A DNA stretch of 43,125 bases. Origin: JAKZSU01 sp047517485. GTDB lineage: Bacteria > Pseudomonadota > Alphaproteobacteria > UBA7887. Position numbers and translations under genes: made by a program. Shown here piece by piece: positions 1-8,035 of the stretch. The notes under the pieces were generated by a model. The model saw nothing but the letters and a program-made list of their open reading frames with translations, searched no databases and had not been told where the DNA came from. The stretch is from contig JAKZSU010000001.1 of the NCBI GenBank assembly GCA_047517485.1, positions 1 through 43,125 of the forward strand. The letters run 5' to 3'. Positions within the stretch are counted from its first letter, which is position 1. Every line of letters starts with the position of its first letter.

Positions 1-107
1 GAGACACGCCCGCAAATGCGCGCCGCGCGCTTGAGCGACTTGAGGGCTCCACGCACGGCGCGCGTGCCAACCCATCAACAATGCGCTATGCAGAAACAGG
101 ACTCTCC

Positions 108-518
108 TTATGAATGCGGGGGCCTTGGGGCGCAGGTCAGCTCCCAGAACGTCGCCCGCTCGGCATCGAACGGATAGGTGACGAAAACCGCGATCGGGCG
201 ATCGTCCGTGTCACGGTGGCGAAGATCATTGGGTGGCATGCTTACGTCGACCCGCCAAGACCACGCGAGGCAACGCGTCGAGCCGACAAAGGACGCGACC
301 GGAAAATACAGTGACGAAATACTGTCCTCGCTAATCACTTCGAGGATGCCATCGTCATGGCCGATAAATTGGTTCTCTCGAAGTCCAGAGAATCCAATGG
401 ACTGCCAGCCGAGTGCCGTCATATCCGGCCCGATGGGTAATTCCCCGGCGACAGCGCTGCCGGCGAAAAAACCCAGACAGATCGTTGCCGCGACCGTCCG
501 ACGTCGTCGAAGCGTCAA
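108..518 (-). CDS. Short DUF3047-like secreted protein
   Basis: The product is 136 aa from a TTG start that overlaps the stop of the upstream cupin gene (TTGA). The N-terminus has an arginine-rich region, a hydrophobic stretch and an AVAG-type cleavage site near residue 25, so it is probably exported. The pattern CLAWSWRVD followed by AVFVTYPFDAERATFWE resembles DUF3047 proteins, but those usually run to about 200 aa or more, and this one stops soon after that block. It may be a C-terminally truncated or decayed member. The frame after the stop shows no recognisable DUF3047 tail. Function is unknown. It is probably the last gene of the gcv transcription unit. Confidence 0.5.
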   Translation of the reverse strand: MTLRRRRTVAATICLGFFAGSAVAGELPIGPDMTALGWQSIGFSGLRENQFIGHDDGILEVISEDSISSLYFPVASFVGSTRCLAWSWRVDVSMPPNDLRHRDTDDRPIAVFVTYPFDAERATFWELTCAPRPPHS

Positions 519-874
519 GACGCGTCTTCACCGCCTTGGGGGCCGTAGAACACCACCCAGGTCGCGAAATCATCGGTGAAATCCTCGAACCGATGCTCGA
601 TGCCGGCGGCCACGAACAGCACATGCCCGGTCTCGAACTTGGCCCTTCGGTCGCCATTGACGAACCATCCGGCGCCGCTCGCCACGACATAGATTTCGTC
701 CTGCTCGTGCGGCGTCTGGCGATCGATTTTGTCCGGCGCATAGAAGCGCACGGTCATCGATCCGCGGTTCATTAGCTGCGCCGAGCGCGCGCCTTCCGGT
801 ATCGGCGCTGTCCGCGCTTCCTCCAACGACACGGCGAAATCCCGCACCGACCCGCTCTCCGTTCCCTCCGCCAT
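515..874 (-). CDS. Single-domain cupin protein
   Basis: This 119-aa protein is essentially one cupin_2 barrel. The first motif is in TPHEQDEIYVVASGAGWFVNG (residues about 54-74) and the second in GHVLFVAAGIEHRFEDF (about 83-99), giving His/Glu ligands typical of a metal-binding cupin. Substrate is not predictable. The ATG lies 3 nt after the gcvPB stop (TAG-ATC-ATG), with a GGAG stretch just upstream, so it is almost certainly translated from the gcv transcript and would share riboswitch control. A role linked to glycine or one-carbon metabolism is inference from position only. Confidence 0.75.
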   Translation of the reverse strand: MAEGTESGSVRDFAVSLEEARTAPIPEGARSAQLMNRGSMTVRFYAPDKIDRQTPHEQDEIYVVASGAGWFVNGDRRAKFETGHVLFVAAGIEHRFEDFTDDFATWVVFYGPQGGEDAS

Positions 875-877
875 GAT

Positions 878-2437
878 CTACTCCGCCGCCTGCGCGGCCT
901 GCTCCGGCGCGCGCCAGCGCAACACCGGATGGCGCGCTGCCCCGGTCTCGTCGAGGCGACGGCGCGGCGCATGGCGCGGCGCCTGGTGGAAATAATCGGC
1001 ATCGCCGGCTTTCGCGCGCGCCACCAGCGCTTCGACGGTGGCGACAAAATGGTCGAGCGACTCGCGGGTCTCGGTCTCGGTCGGCTCGACCAGCATGGCG
1101 CCGTGCACCACCAAGGGGAAATAAATCGTCATCGGATGAAATCCTTCGTCAATCAGGGCCTTGGCGAAATCGAGGGTCGAGACATCGGTGTCCTTGAGCG
1201 TTTGGTCGTCGAACAGGGCTTCGTGCATGCACGGCCCAGGATACGCCATCGACAGGGTACCCTCCAATCGCGCGGCGAGGTAATTGGCGCCGAGAACCCC
1301 GTCCTCGGCGACTTGTCGCAGCCCATCGGCGCCGAGGCTCATCATATAGGCCAAGGCGCGCACGAACACGCCGAATTGGCCGTGGAAAGCGCGCAATCGG
1401 CCGAGCGCCGACGCCGCGTCGCCCTCGGCCTGCTCGATCAGCCGGTAGCCATCCTCGCCCTCGACGATCCACGGCAGCGGCGCGAATCGCGCCAGTTCCG
1501 CGGTCATCGCCACCGGCCCGGCGCCCGGCCCGCCGCCGCCGTGGGGGGTGGAGAAGGTCTTGTGCAGATTGAGATGCATCACGTCGATGCCGAGATCGGC
1601 CGGCCGCACCCGCCCGACGATGGCGTTGAAATTGGCGCCGTCGCAATAGAACAAGGCGCCGGCGCCATGCACCGCCTCGGCGATCGCGACGATATCGCGT
1701 TCGAACAGCCCGCAGGTACTCGGATTGGTCAACATGATCGCCGCGACGTCCGGGCCGAGCCGGGCGTTGAGTGCCGCCACGTCGATCCGGCCATCGGCGG
1801 CCGACTTGATCTCCTCGACCCGATAGCCGCACGCCACCGCGGTCGCCGGATTGGTGCCATGCGCCGAGTCCGCGACCAGCACCACTTGGCGGGCATCGCC
1901 GCGCGCCTCGAGACAGGCGCGGATCGCCATGATGCCGCACAGCTCGCCGTGGGCGCCGGCGGCCGGCGCCATCGCGATCGCCGGCAACCCGGTCAGTTGC
2001 TTGAGCCAATGGCCGAGCGTGTCGATCAGGCCTAAGGCGCCTTGCACCGTCGCGGTCGGTTGCAAGGGATGAACCGCGGCGAAACCCGGCAGCCGCGCGA
2101 GCCGTTCGTTGAGCCGTGGATTGTGTTTCATGGTGCACGATCCGAGCGGATAGAGACCCGAATCGATGCCGTAATTGTTGCGGCTGATCCGGGTGTAATG
2201 GCGAACCACCTCGGGTTCGGACAGGCCCGGCAGACCAATCCCGCCGATCCGCGCGAGACCACCGAGCCGCTCATCGACGCGATCCGGTTCGGGCAAATCG
2301 ACCCCGCTCCGCCCCGCCGCGCCCTGCTCGAAAATCAATGGCTCGTCGATATCGAGCGCGCGCGACCGCGCATTCGCTTCGGGGGCGTGCGCCACGGCGT
2401 CGCGCGTGGTCCGGCCCTGGCTTTTATCGCGGATCAT
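878..2437 (-). CDS. gcvPB: Glycine dehydrogenase (decarboxylating) subunit 2
   Basis: This is the catalytic half of split P-protein, which decarboxylates glycine and passes the aminomethyl group to lipoyl-GcvH. The 519-aa length is in the range of family members, with a somewhat long N- and C-terminus. The PLP-binding motif NLHKTFSTPHGGGGPG is present with the Schiff-base lysine at about K293. SAHGTNPA and YPLGSCTMKHNP are also typical of the family. The ATG overlaps the gcvPA stop by four bases (ATGA) and is preceded by GGGAGG, so the two subunits are translationally coupled. Confidence 0.97.
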   Translation of the reverse strand: MIRDKSQGRTTRDAVAHAPEANARSRALDIDEPLIFEQGAAGRSGVDLPEPDRVDERLGGLARIGGIGLPGLSEPEVVRHYTRISRNNYGIDSGLYPLGSCTMKHNPRLNERLARLPGFAAVHPLQPTATVQGALGLIDTLGHWLKQLTGLPAIAMAPAAGAHGELCGIMAIRACLEARGDARQVVLVADSAHGTNPATAVACGYRVEEIKSAADGRIDVAALNARLGPDVAAIMLTNPSTCGLFERDIVAIAEAVHGAGALFYCDGANFNAIVGRVRPADLGIDVMHLNLHKTFSTPHGGGGPGAGPVAMTAELARFAPLPWIVEGEDGYRLIEQAEGDAASALGRLRAFHGQFGVFVRALAYMMSLGADGLRQVAEDGVLGANYLAARLEGTLSMAYPGPCMHEALFDDQTLKDTDVSTLDFAKALIDEGFHPMTIYFPLVVHGAMLVEPTETETRESLDHFVATVEALVARAKAGDADYFHQAPRHAPRRRLDETGAARHPVLRWRAPEQAAQAAE

Positions 2438-3810
2438 CGCAGCGCCTCCCCAAGACCGCGAGCGAGCGCCGCGATGTCGTCGTCCGTGGTCAGTTCGGTC
2501 GCGGTGACCAGCAGCAGATCGGCGAGATCGTCGCGATCCGGATAGAGCCGAGTCACCGGCACTCCGGCGAGCACCCGCCTCTCCGCCAACTTGTCGACGA
2601 CTTGGGCCGCCGGCCGGTTCAATCGAACGGTGATTTCGTTAAAGAACGCGCTGTTTAGTACGTCGACGCCGGCGACATCGTCGAGCGCGTCGGCGGTACC
2701 GATCGCGCGGTCGTGGTTGAGCGCGGCAAGTCGAGTAAAACCGGTTTCGCCGAGCAGGCTCAAATGGATCGAAAAGGCGAGCGCGCACAGCCCCGAATTG
2801 GTACAGATGTTGCTGGTCGCCTTGCCGCGGCGAATATGCTGCTCGCGCGCGCTCAAGGTGAGCACCCAGCCGCGCCGGCCATCGACATCGAGCGTTTCGC
2901 CGGCGAGGCGACCGGGCAGCTGGCGCACGTAGCGGTCGCGGGTGGCGAACAGCCCGACATAGGGTCCGCCGAAATTGAGACCGACGCCGAGCCCCTGGCC
3001 CTCGCCGACAACGATGTCGGCGCCGTAATCGCCGGGCGCGGCGAGCGCGCCCAACGACACCACTTCCGGCACCGCGACGATCAGCAGCGCGCCGGCATCG
3101 TGACAGACCGCGGCCAGTTTCTGAAAATCGCGCAGCACGCCGAACAGATCGGGCTGCTGGACGACGACGCAGGCGGTGTTCTCGTCGATCACCGCCTCCA
3201 GCACCGAAGTGTCGTGCACGCCTTTGATCGGCGCCATCGGCCGGTTGCGCACCACCTCCAGCGGCGTGAACCGCGCCATGGTCTCGACCACGTCGGCGTA
3301 GTGCGGGTGCAGACCGCCCGACACGATCGCGATGTCGCGACGGGTGATCCGACTCGCCATCAACACCGCCTCGGCACACGCCGTCGAGCCGTCGTACATC
3401 GACGCGTTGGCGACCTCCATGCCGGTAATCAACGCGACCTGGGTCTGAAATTCGAACAAAGCCTGCAAGGTGCCCTGACTGATCTCGGGCTGATACGGGG
3501 TGTAGGAGGTGAGGAATTCGCCACGTTGAATCAGCGCATCGACAGCGGCCGGCACATGATGATGATACGCGCCGGCGCCAAGAAAACTCGGTACCGAACC
3601 GGCGACCATATTGCCCGCCGCGAAGCCGCCGATGGCGCGTTCCACCGCGATCTCGCCGGCATGACGCGGCAAATCGACCAGCCCATCGAGCCGCGCGGCT
3701 TCTGGCACGTCACGATACAAGTCGTCGATTGTCGCGGCGTCGAGAGAGCTCGCGGCGATAACCGCCAGCATCGCCTCGCGGTCGGATTCGGTTAGCGGCA
3801 AGTAGCGCAT
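2434..3810 (-). CDS. gcvPA: Glycine dehydrogenase (decarboxylating) subunit 1
   Basis: This is the structural partner half of split P-protein, 458 aa, a full-length subunit. Family hallmarks include MRYLPLTESDREAML at the N-terminus, the YTPYQPEISQGTLQALFEFQ block, and TSNICTNSGLCALAF toward the C-terminus. It forms the heterotetrameric P-protein with GcvPB. It starts 6 nt after the gcvH stop, with a GGAG/AGGGA stretch just before the ATG. Confidence 0.97.
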   Translation of the reverse strand: MRYLPLTESDREAMLAVIAASSLDAATIDDLYRDVPEAARLDGLVDLPRHAGEIAVERAIGGFAAGNMVAGSVPSFLGAGAYHHHVPAAVDALIQRGEFLTSYTPYQPEISQGTLQALFEFQTQVALITGMEVANASMYDGSTACAEAVLMASRITRRDIAIVSGGLHPHYADVVETMARFTPLEVVRNRPMAPIKGVHDTSVLEAVIDENTACVVVQQPDLFGVLRDFQKLAAVCHDAGALLIVAVPEVVSLGALAAPGDYGADIVVGEGQGLGVGLNFGGPYVGLFATRDRYVRQLPGRLAGETLDVDGRRGWVLTLSAREQHIRRGKATSNICTNSGLCALAFSIHLSLLGETGFTRLAALNHDRAIGTADALDDVAGVDVLNSAFFNEITVRLNRPAAQVVDKLAERRVLAGVPVTRLYPDRDDLADLLLVTATELTTDDDIAALARGLGEALR

Positions 3811-3816
3811 GCGTCC

Positions 3817-4194
3817 CTACTCCAAAGTACCGATGAAATCTTGATAGGCGGATTCGTCCATCAAGCCTTCGATTTGGCTCTTATCGGTGATTTTCACCTT
3901 GATGAACCAGCCGTCGCCGGTGGGCGCGCTATTGATCAGCCCGGGTTCGTCGCCAAGCCGCGGGTTGACCTCGGCGACTTCACCGTCGATCGGCGCATAG
4001 AGTTCGCTTGCCGCCTTGACCGATTCGATTACCGCCGCTTCGTCGCCTTGCGCGAGGGCGCGCCCGGCCGCGGGCAGTTCGACGAACACAATATCGCCGA
4101 GCTGACCTTGCGCGTAATCGCTGATGCCGATGGTCGCGATATCGCCATCGACATCGATCCATTCATGTTCGTCGGTGTATTTGCGGGCGCTCAT
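3817..4194 (-). CDS. gcvH: Glycine cleavage system H protein
   Basis: This is the lipoyl carrier that shuttles the aminomethyl group between the P, T and L proteins. With the start at MSARKYTDEHEW it is 125 aa, the usual size. The ATG at 4194 is chosen over an upstream in-frame start at 4230 because GGGGAG lies at the right distance and the family begins here. The lipoylated lysine is K60 in AVIESVKAASELY. The hybrid motif region continues through NPRLGDEPGLIN. It lies between gcvT and gcvPA in the operon. Confidence 0.97.
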   Translation of the reverse strand: MSARKYTDEHEWIDVDGDIATIGISDYAQGQLGDIVFVELPAAGRALAQGDEAAVIESVKAASELYAPIDGEVAEVNPRLGDEPGLINSAPTGDGWFIKVKITDKSQIEGLMDESAYQDFIGTLE

Positions 4195-4226
4195 CGCATT
4201 TCTCCCCTTGGCGACTCGAACTCGGC

Positions 4227-5366
4227 TCACGCGCGTTTTGTTTGATGTGCGACGAAGGGCAGCGGCACCACTTCCGCCGGCACCAATTTGTCGCGGATCG
4301 CCAGATTCAACTCTTTTCCGGGCGCGGCATGTTCGCCTTCAATCAGCCCCATGGTCACCGGCCCGCCGACGGTGGGCCCGAACCCGCCGCTGGTGACGAC
4401 ACCGACCGGGAGACCGAGCCGATCGAGAATCCGACTGCCTTCCCTCGCCGGCGACCGGCCCTCGGGTCTGAGGCCGATCCGCCGCCTCGCCGGCCCGTCG
4501 GCGATTTCGCGGAGAATTCTCACGGCACCGGGGAAATCCGCCGCCTCGCGCCGCCGCCGCGCCACCGTCCAGGCCAGCGAGGCCTCGACCGGCGACGTGG
4601 TTTCATCGATGTCGTGGCCGTAGAGGCACAACCCGGCCTCGAGCCGCAAAGTATCCCGCGCGCCGAGACCGATCGGGCGAACGTCGGCTTGGCCGAGCAG
4701 TTTGCGGGCGAGATCGACGGCGCGATTCGCCGGCACGGAAATCTCGAATCCGTCCTCGCCGGTATAGCCCGAGCGCGCGACGCCGCAGGCGACGCCATCG
4801 ACCGCCAATTGCGCGAACGTCATAAAGCGCAGATTGGCGACCGCCGGGCAGAGCCGTTCGAGCACTGTTGCCGCACCAGGCCCTTGCAAGGCGAGAAGCG
4901 CCAGTCTGTCGGCCGGTTCGAGCGCCGCGCGACCGGCCAATCGGTTGCCAATATACGAATAATCGATCTCCTTGCGCGCCGCGTTGACCACCAAGGTCAG
5001 GCGTTCGGAGGCGCTAGGTCGGCCGACAATCAAGTCGTCGATAATGCCGCCTTCGTCGTTGAGTAAAACCGTGTAGCGCATTTGGCCGGGCTGGAGCGCG
5101 CGAATATCGCCGGGCACCAGCGTCTCCAGCGCGCCCGCGACATCGTCGCCCGCCGCCAGCCACGCTTGCCCCATATGCGAGACATCGAACAAACCGACCG
5201 CGGCTCGCGTATGGTTGTGCTCGGCGATAATGCCGTCGGGATACTGGACCGGCATTTCGTAGCCGGCGAACGGCACCATGCGCGCGCCCAGCTCGCGATG
5301 AAGGGCATGCAGCGGCGTCTTCTTCAAGGTAACTTTGTTGGGGTCGGCCGCGACAGCGTTGCTCAA
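4227..5366 (-). CDS. gcvT: Glycine cleavage system T protein (aminomethyltransferase)
   Basis: It transfers the methylene group from aminomethyl-lipoyl-GcvH to tetrahydrofolate, releasing ammonia. The TTG start at 5366 (379 aa) is preferred to a GTG at 5393: GGAGG sits 6 nt before the TTG, while the GTG has no ribosome site. Family motifs are LHALHRELGARMVPFAGYEMP, NHTRAAVGLFDVSHMGQ and RSGYTGEDGFEISVP. C-terminal GcvT_C residues such as GVVTSGGFGPTVGG are present. It is the first gene of the gcv operon, directly downstream of the riboswitch; the long untranslated leader is about 245 nt. Confidence 0.95.
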   Translation of the reverse strand: MSNAVAADPNKVTLKKTPLHALHRELGARMVPFAGYEMPVQYPDGIIAEHNHTRAAVGLFDVSHMGQAWLAAGDDVAGALETLVPGDIRALQPGQMRYTVLLNDEGGIIDDLIVGRPSASERLTLVVNAARKEIDYSYIGNRLAGRAALEPADRLALLALQGPGAATVLERLCPAVANLRFMTFAQLAVDGVACGVARSGYTGEDGFEISVPANRAVDLARKLLGQADVRPIGLGARDTLRLEAGLCLYGHDIDETTSPVEASLAWTVARRRREAADFPGAVRILREIADGPARRRIGLRPEGRSPAREGSRILDRLGLPVGVVTSGGFGPTVGGPVTMGLIEGEHAAPGKELNLAIRDKLVPAEVVPLPFVAHQTKRA

Positions 5367-5408
5367 ATCCGTCCTCCGAACACAAGTGGCCACGACCGCG
5401 AATTGCGA

Positions 5409-5610
5409 TCCGTGCCCCCTCTGTCGGGGAACCTGAGAGCTTCACCCACCCTTGGCATTAGCGGGCTTACACCTTCGGTGAGGCGCCTCGAAACGCGAGG
5501 CGCCTACTTTCCAGAGTGCGTTGGTCGGCGGTCCTTTTGCCTGAGAGATTCCGGGGCGGTTGCTCCTTCGGCGCCGTTCACGCAAAACGCGAACGATCTC
5601 TCCCGCGCGA
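5409..5610 (-). promoter_or_regulatory. Tandem glycine riboswitch
   Basis: Read on the minus strand, two glycine aptamers lie head to tail. Aptamer 1 (about 5610-5522) has GGGAGAG, GCGCCGAAGGAGCAA and the diagnostic ATCTCTCAGGCAAAAGGAC. Aptamer 2 (about 5520-5409) has ACTCTGGAAAG, a long perfect P3-type hairpin around 5479-5504, CACCGAAGGTGTAA, and GAAGCTCTCAGGTTCCCCG followed by ACAGAGGG. The short linker between them is usual for cooperative tandem glycine riboswitches. It sits in the leader of gcvT and is expected to turn the operon on when glycine is abundant. No clear terminator follows, so control may be translational at the GGAGG/TTG region; that part is inference. Confidence 0.95.
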
Positions 5611-5618
5611 CTCCCGCG

Positions 5619-5647
5619 ATGATACGGCCCACCCGCGGCCGGTTCAA
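5619..5647 (-). promoter_or_regulatory. Probable sigma70-type promoter of the gcv operon
   Basis: On the minus strand there is TTGAAC (5647-5642), a 17-nt spacer, then TATCAT (5624-5619), matching consensus at 4/6 and 5/6 positions. The predicted start of transcription, near 5612, falls right at the 5' edge of the first glycine aptamer. It lies just beyond the stop codon of the lipoprotein gene. Confidence 0.65.
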
Positions 5648-5659
5648 GGGCCGAAAACG

Positions 5660-6253
5660 CTATTCGGCGTCCGGGGCCACCGGCGCGGGGGCGCGCGCCT
5701 GGCCAAGCTGCTCGGCGGTCAACTGAAAGCCGACCACGACCGAATATTCCCACGGCGCGATCGCGCCGGCGGCGGGAAAGAAAAGCGTAACCTCTTCCGG
5801 CTCGGTGAACGCCACCCGCTGACCGGGGTTGGGAAACGGAATCAGCGATTCGAAAGTCTGTTTATTGACCACCTCACGCCGCGGTCCGATTAAGGCCACG
5901 AAGTAAGGCACCCGCTCACTGTCAGCGGCAACCGCCGCCGGGCCACGCTGCGCCGCTATCACGATCGCGAGATCGAGCGCCATGGCACTTCGCGGATCGT
6001 CCGAATCGTCATAGTCGCAGCTAAACTCGGCGGTCACGATTTGCGCCTCGAGTTCAAGCGTACTGGCGTCGGCCACCGGCCCGGGCGAATGGCGGCGATA
6101 CAGGCGGGCATCCGCCAACACGCGAACGTAGGGGCACGGCAACACCACCGAATCGGCGAACGGATTCAGTGAGCCGCCGGAACCGCACGCCGTCAAAGCC
6201 AACGCCGATACTAGAAACAGCGCCAGGCGCGCGTCGATACGGGTCCGTCTCAT
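5660..6253 (-). CDS. Predicted lipoprotein, function unknown
   Basis: The chosen ATG at 6253 gives 197 aa beginning MRRTRIDARLALFLVSALALT, a classic lipoprotein signal ending in the lipobox LTAC-G with C23 as the lipidated cysteine. An upstream in-frame start (6328) would overlap the CDGSH gene and bury the signal. The mature part is soluble, with no motif I recognise. It has the pattern CPYVRVLADARLYRRH and a C-terminal beta-rich stretch ending in an Ala/Pro-rich tail. Similar small lipoproteins occur in alphaproteobacteria, but no function is known to me. It follows the CDGSH gene by 8 nt, suggesting one transcript. Confidence 0.75.
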   Translation of the reverse strand: MRRTRIDARLALFLVSALALTACGSGGSLNPFADSVVLPCPYVRVLADARLYRRHSPGPVADASTLELEAQIVTAEFSCDYDDSDDPRSAMALDLAIVIAAQRGPAAVAADSERVPYFVALIGPRREVVNKQTFESLIPFPNPGQRVAFTEPEEVTLFFPAAGAIAPWEYSVVVGFQLTAEQLGQARAPAPVAPDAE

Positions 6254-6261
6254 GAGACGGA

Positions 6262-6501
6262 TCAAAGCGTTTCGTGCGTACCGTCGCAATCGGGCCGGTC
6301 GCCGGTCCGCTTGCAGCCGCACAGCCACGCCGTCTCATCCGTCTCCACCTTCCAGACCACCGGCGTCAAGCCGGTTCCCGAATGCGAGCCATCGCAAAAC
6401 GGTTGCCGCGCGCTGCGCCCGCACGCGCACCAGGCATAGATTTTTCCGGCTTTCAGTTCGGTCTCGTACGGGCCTTTTTGGGCGACGATCGAATCGGCCA
6501 T
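6262..6501 (-). CDS. Dual CDGSH iron-sulfur protein
   Basis: This 79-aa protein has two complete CDGSH 2Fe-2S motifs: CACGRSARQPFCDGSH (about residues 25-40) and CGCKRTGDRPDCDGTH (about 61-76). Each keeps the C-x-C-x2-S/T-x3-P-x-C-D-G-S/T-H pattern, so one chain can hold two clusters. This resembles the two-motif mitochondrial CISD3 type rather than single-motif bacterial forms. There is no membrane segment, so it is probably cytosolic with an electron-transfer or cluster-donor role. It is divergent from thrB and sits just upstream of the lipoprotein gene. Confidence 0.92.
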   Translation of the reverse strand: MADSIVAQKGPYETELKAGKIYAWCACGRSARQPFCDGSHSGTGLTPVVWKVETDETAWLCGCKRTGDRPDCDGTHETL

Positions 6502-6617
6502 GGTGTCCTCTGGCTGGGTCGGCTGCGAATCGAGCCGCGCGGATTATGTCATACCAAAAGACGCAGGCAAGCGGGCACCAATTCCATTCGCCGCGCCGCT
6601 GGTCTACAACCAACGCC

Positions 6618-7580
6618 GTGGCCGTATATACCGACATATCCGACGCCGAGCTCAGGACATTTCTCGCAGCGTACGACATTGGCAAGCTGGTCTCGGTGAT
6701 CGGCATCGCCGAAGGCGTCGAGAACAGCAACTTCTTGCTGTTGACCGATCGCGGCCGCTTCATCCTTACGGTTTACGAAAAGCGGGTGCGACGCGAGGAT
6801 CTGCCGTTCTTCCTTGGGCTGATGCGCCATCTGTCGGACCATGACGTCGCCTGCCCGACGCCGGTGGCGGCGCGCGACGGTACGGTGCTCCAGGATGTCC
6901 AAGGCAAGCCGGCGGCAATCGTGACGTTTCTCGACGGGGTATGGCCACGCCGGCTGTGGCCGGAGCATTGTCAGGCGCTCGGCCTGGCGCTCGCCGATCT
7001 CCATCTCGCGGGGCAGGATTACGCCGGCCACCGCGCCAACGATCTTTCCGTCGCCAGTTTCCGACCGTTGTTCGAGTCCTCCGCCGCGCGCGCCGACGAG
7101 GTGATGGCGGGGCTCGGCGACGCGCTGGACGGCGAAATCGGCGCGCTCGAACGCGATTGGCCCGAAGGCCTACCCGCCGGCGTGATCCACGCCGATCTGT
7201 TCCCCGACAATGTGTTCTTTCAAGACGGTCGAGTGAGCGGCGTTATCGATTTCTACTTTGCCTGCAACGACCATTTTGCCTACGACCTGGCGATTTGCCT
7301 CAATGCCTGGTGTTTTGAGCCCGAAGGCGATTTCAACGTCACCAAGGCGCGCAACCTCCTGTCGGCATATCGGCAAAGGCGCGCGTTCTCGGAAGCCGAG
7401 CTGGAGGCCTTGCCGCTGTTGTGCCGCGGCGCGGCGATGCGCTTTCTGCTGACCCGGCTGCACGACTGGCTGGAAACCCCGCCAGAGGCTTTGGTCGAGC
7501 CGAAAAATCCGCTCGAATATTGGCGCAAGCTGCAATTTCACCGGGCGATCGACAATCCCGGCGCCTACGGCTTGGATTAG
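6618..7580 (+). CDS. thrB: Homoserine kinase (choline-kinase-like ThrB type)
   Basis: It phosphorylates homoserine in threonine synthesis. The GTG start at 6618 gives 320 aa beginning with MAVYTDISDAELRTFLAAYD, which is where alphaproteobacterial members begin; the reading frame is open much further upstream, but that is not conserved. The APH-fold catalytic motif VIHADLFPDNVFF (H191, D193, N198) and the metal-binding GVIDFYFACNDHFAYDLA (D211) are intact. It is followed by rnhA after only 2 nt, a pairing common in alphaproteobacteria. thrC, the next step, is about 6 kb away. Confidence 0.93.
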   Translation: MAVYTDISDAELRTFLAAYDIGKLVSVIGIAEGVENSNFLLLTDRGRFILTVYEKRVRREDLPFFLGLMRHLSDHDVACPTPVAARDGTVLQDVQGKPAAIVTFLDGVWPRRLWPEHCQALGLALADLHLAGQDYAGHRANDLSVASFRPLFESSAARADEVMAGLGDALDGEIGALERDWPEGLPAGVIHADLFPDNVFFQDGRVSGVIDFYFACNDHFAYDLAICLNAWCFEPEGDFNVTKARNLLSAYRQRRAFSEAELEALPLLCRGAAMRFLLTRLHDWLETPPEALVEPKNPLEYWRKLQFHRAIDNPGAYGLD

Positions 7581-7582
7581 CA

Positions 7583-8035
7583 ATGTCTGACGACGAAATC
7601 GTCGAAATCTTCACCGACGGCGCGTGCTCGGGCAATCCCGGGCCGGGCGGGTGGGGCGCGATCCTGCGCTATCGCGGCGCCGAAAAGGAGCTCAGCGGCG
7701 CCGCCGCCGATACCACCAACAACCGGATGGAAATGACCGCCGCGATCATGGCGATCGAATCGCTTAACCGCCCGGTCCGCGCGCGACTGCACACCGATTC
7801 GACCTATCTCCGCGACGGGATAACCAAATGGTTGGCGAATTGGAAACGCAACGGCTGGAAAACCGCGGCGCGCAAGCCGGTGCGCAACGTCGATTTATGG
7901 GAGCGCCTCGACGCGGCCCTCACCGATCACGATGTCGAATGGATCTGGGTCAAGGGCCACGCCGGGCACGCAGAGAACGAACGCGCCGACCGTCTGGCGA
8001 CCGACGCGATCAAAGCGTTCCGAAGCGCGAATTAG
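7583..8035 (+). CDS. rnhA: Ribonuclease HI
   Basis: It degrades the RNA strand of RNA-DNA hybrids. At 150 aa it is full-length. The catalytic carboxylates are all visible: D12 in FTDGACSGNPGPGGWG, E50 in NNRMEMTAAI, D72 in HTDSTYLRDG and D136 in ENERADRLA, with the flexible-loop His in KGHAGHAENE. The start ATG is 2 nt after the thrB stop, implying co-transcription. Its stop overlaps the stop of the convergent peroxiredoxin gene by four bases. Confidence 0.97.
   Translation: MSDDEIVEIFTDGACSGNPGPGGWGAILRYRGAEKELSGAAADTTNNRMEMTAAIMAIESLNRPVRARLHTDSTYLRDGITKWLANWKRNGWKTAARKPVRNVDLWERLDAALTDHDVEWIWVKGHAGHAENERADRLATDAIKAFRSAN

Noticed and set aside
1..107. A frameshifted continuation of the DUF3047-like gene to the window edge
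   Set aside because: One other minus-strand frame is open to the edge, but its sequence has no resemblance to the missing part of the family.
929..2035. A 368-codon plus-strand open frame opposite gcvPB
   Set aside because: It is antisense to a clearly conserved enzyme gene, is very rich in Arg/His/Gln as expected from a GC-rich shadow frame, and has no family resemblance. The same applies to the other long antisense frames (for example 2713..3795, 9462..10655, 26868..28274, 32309..33718).
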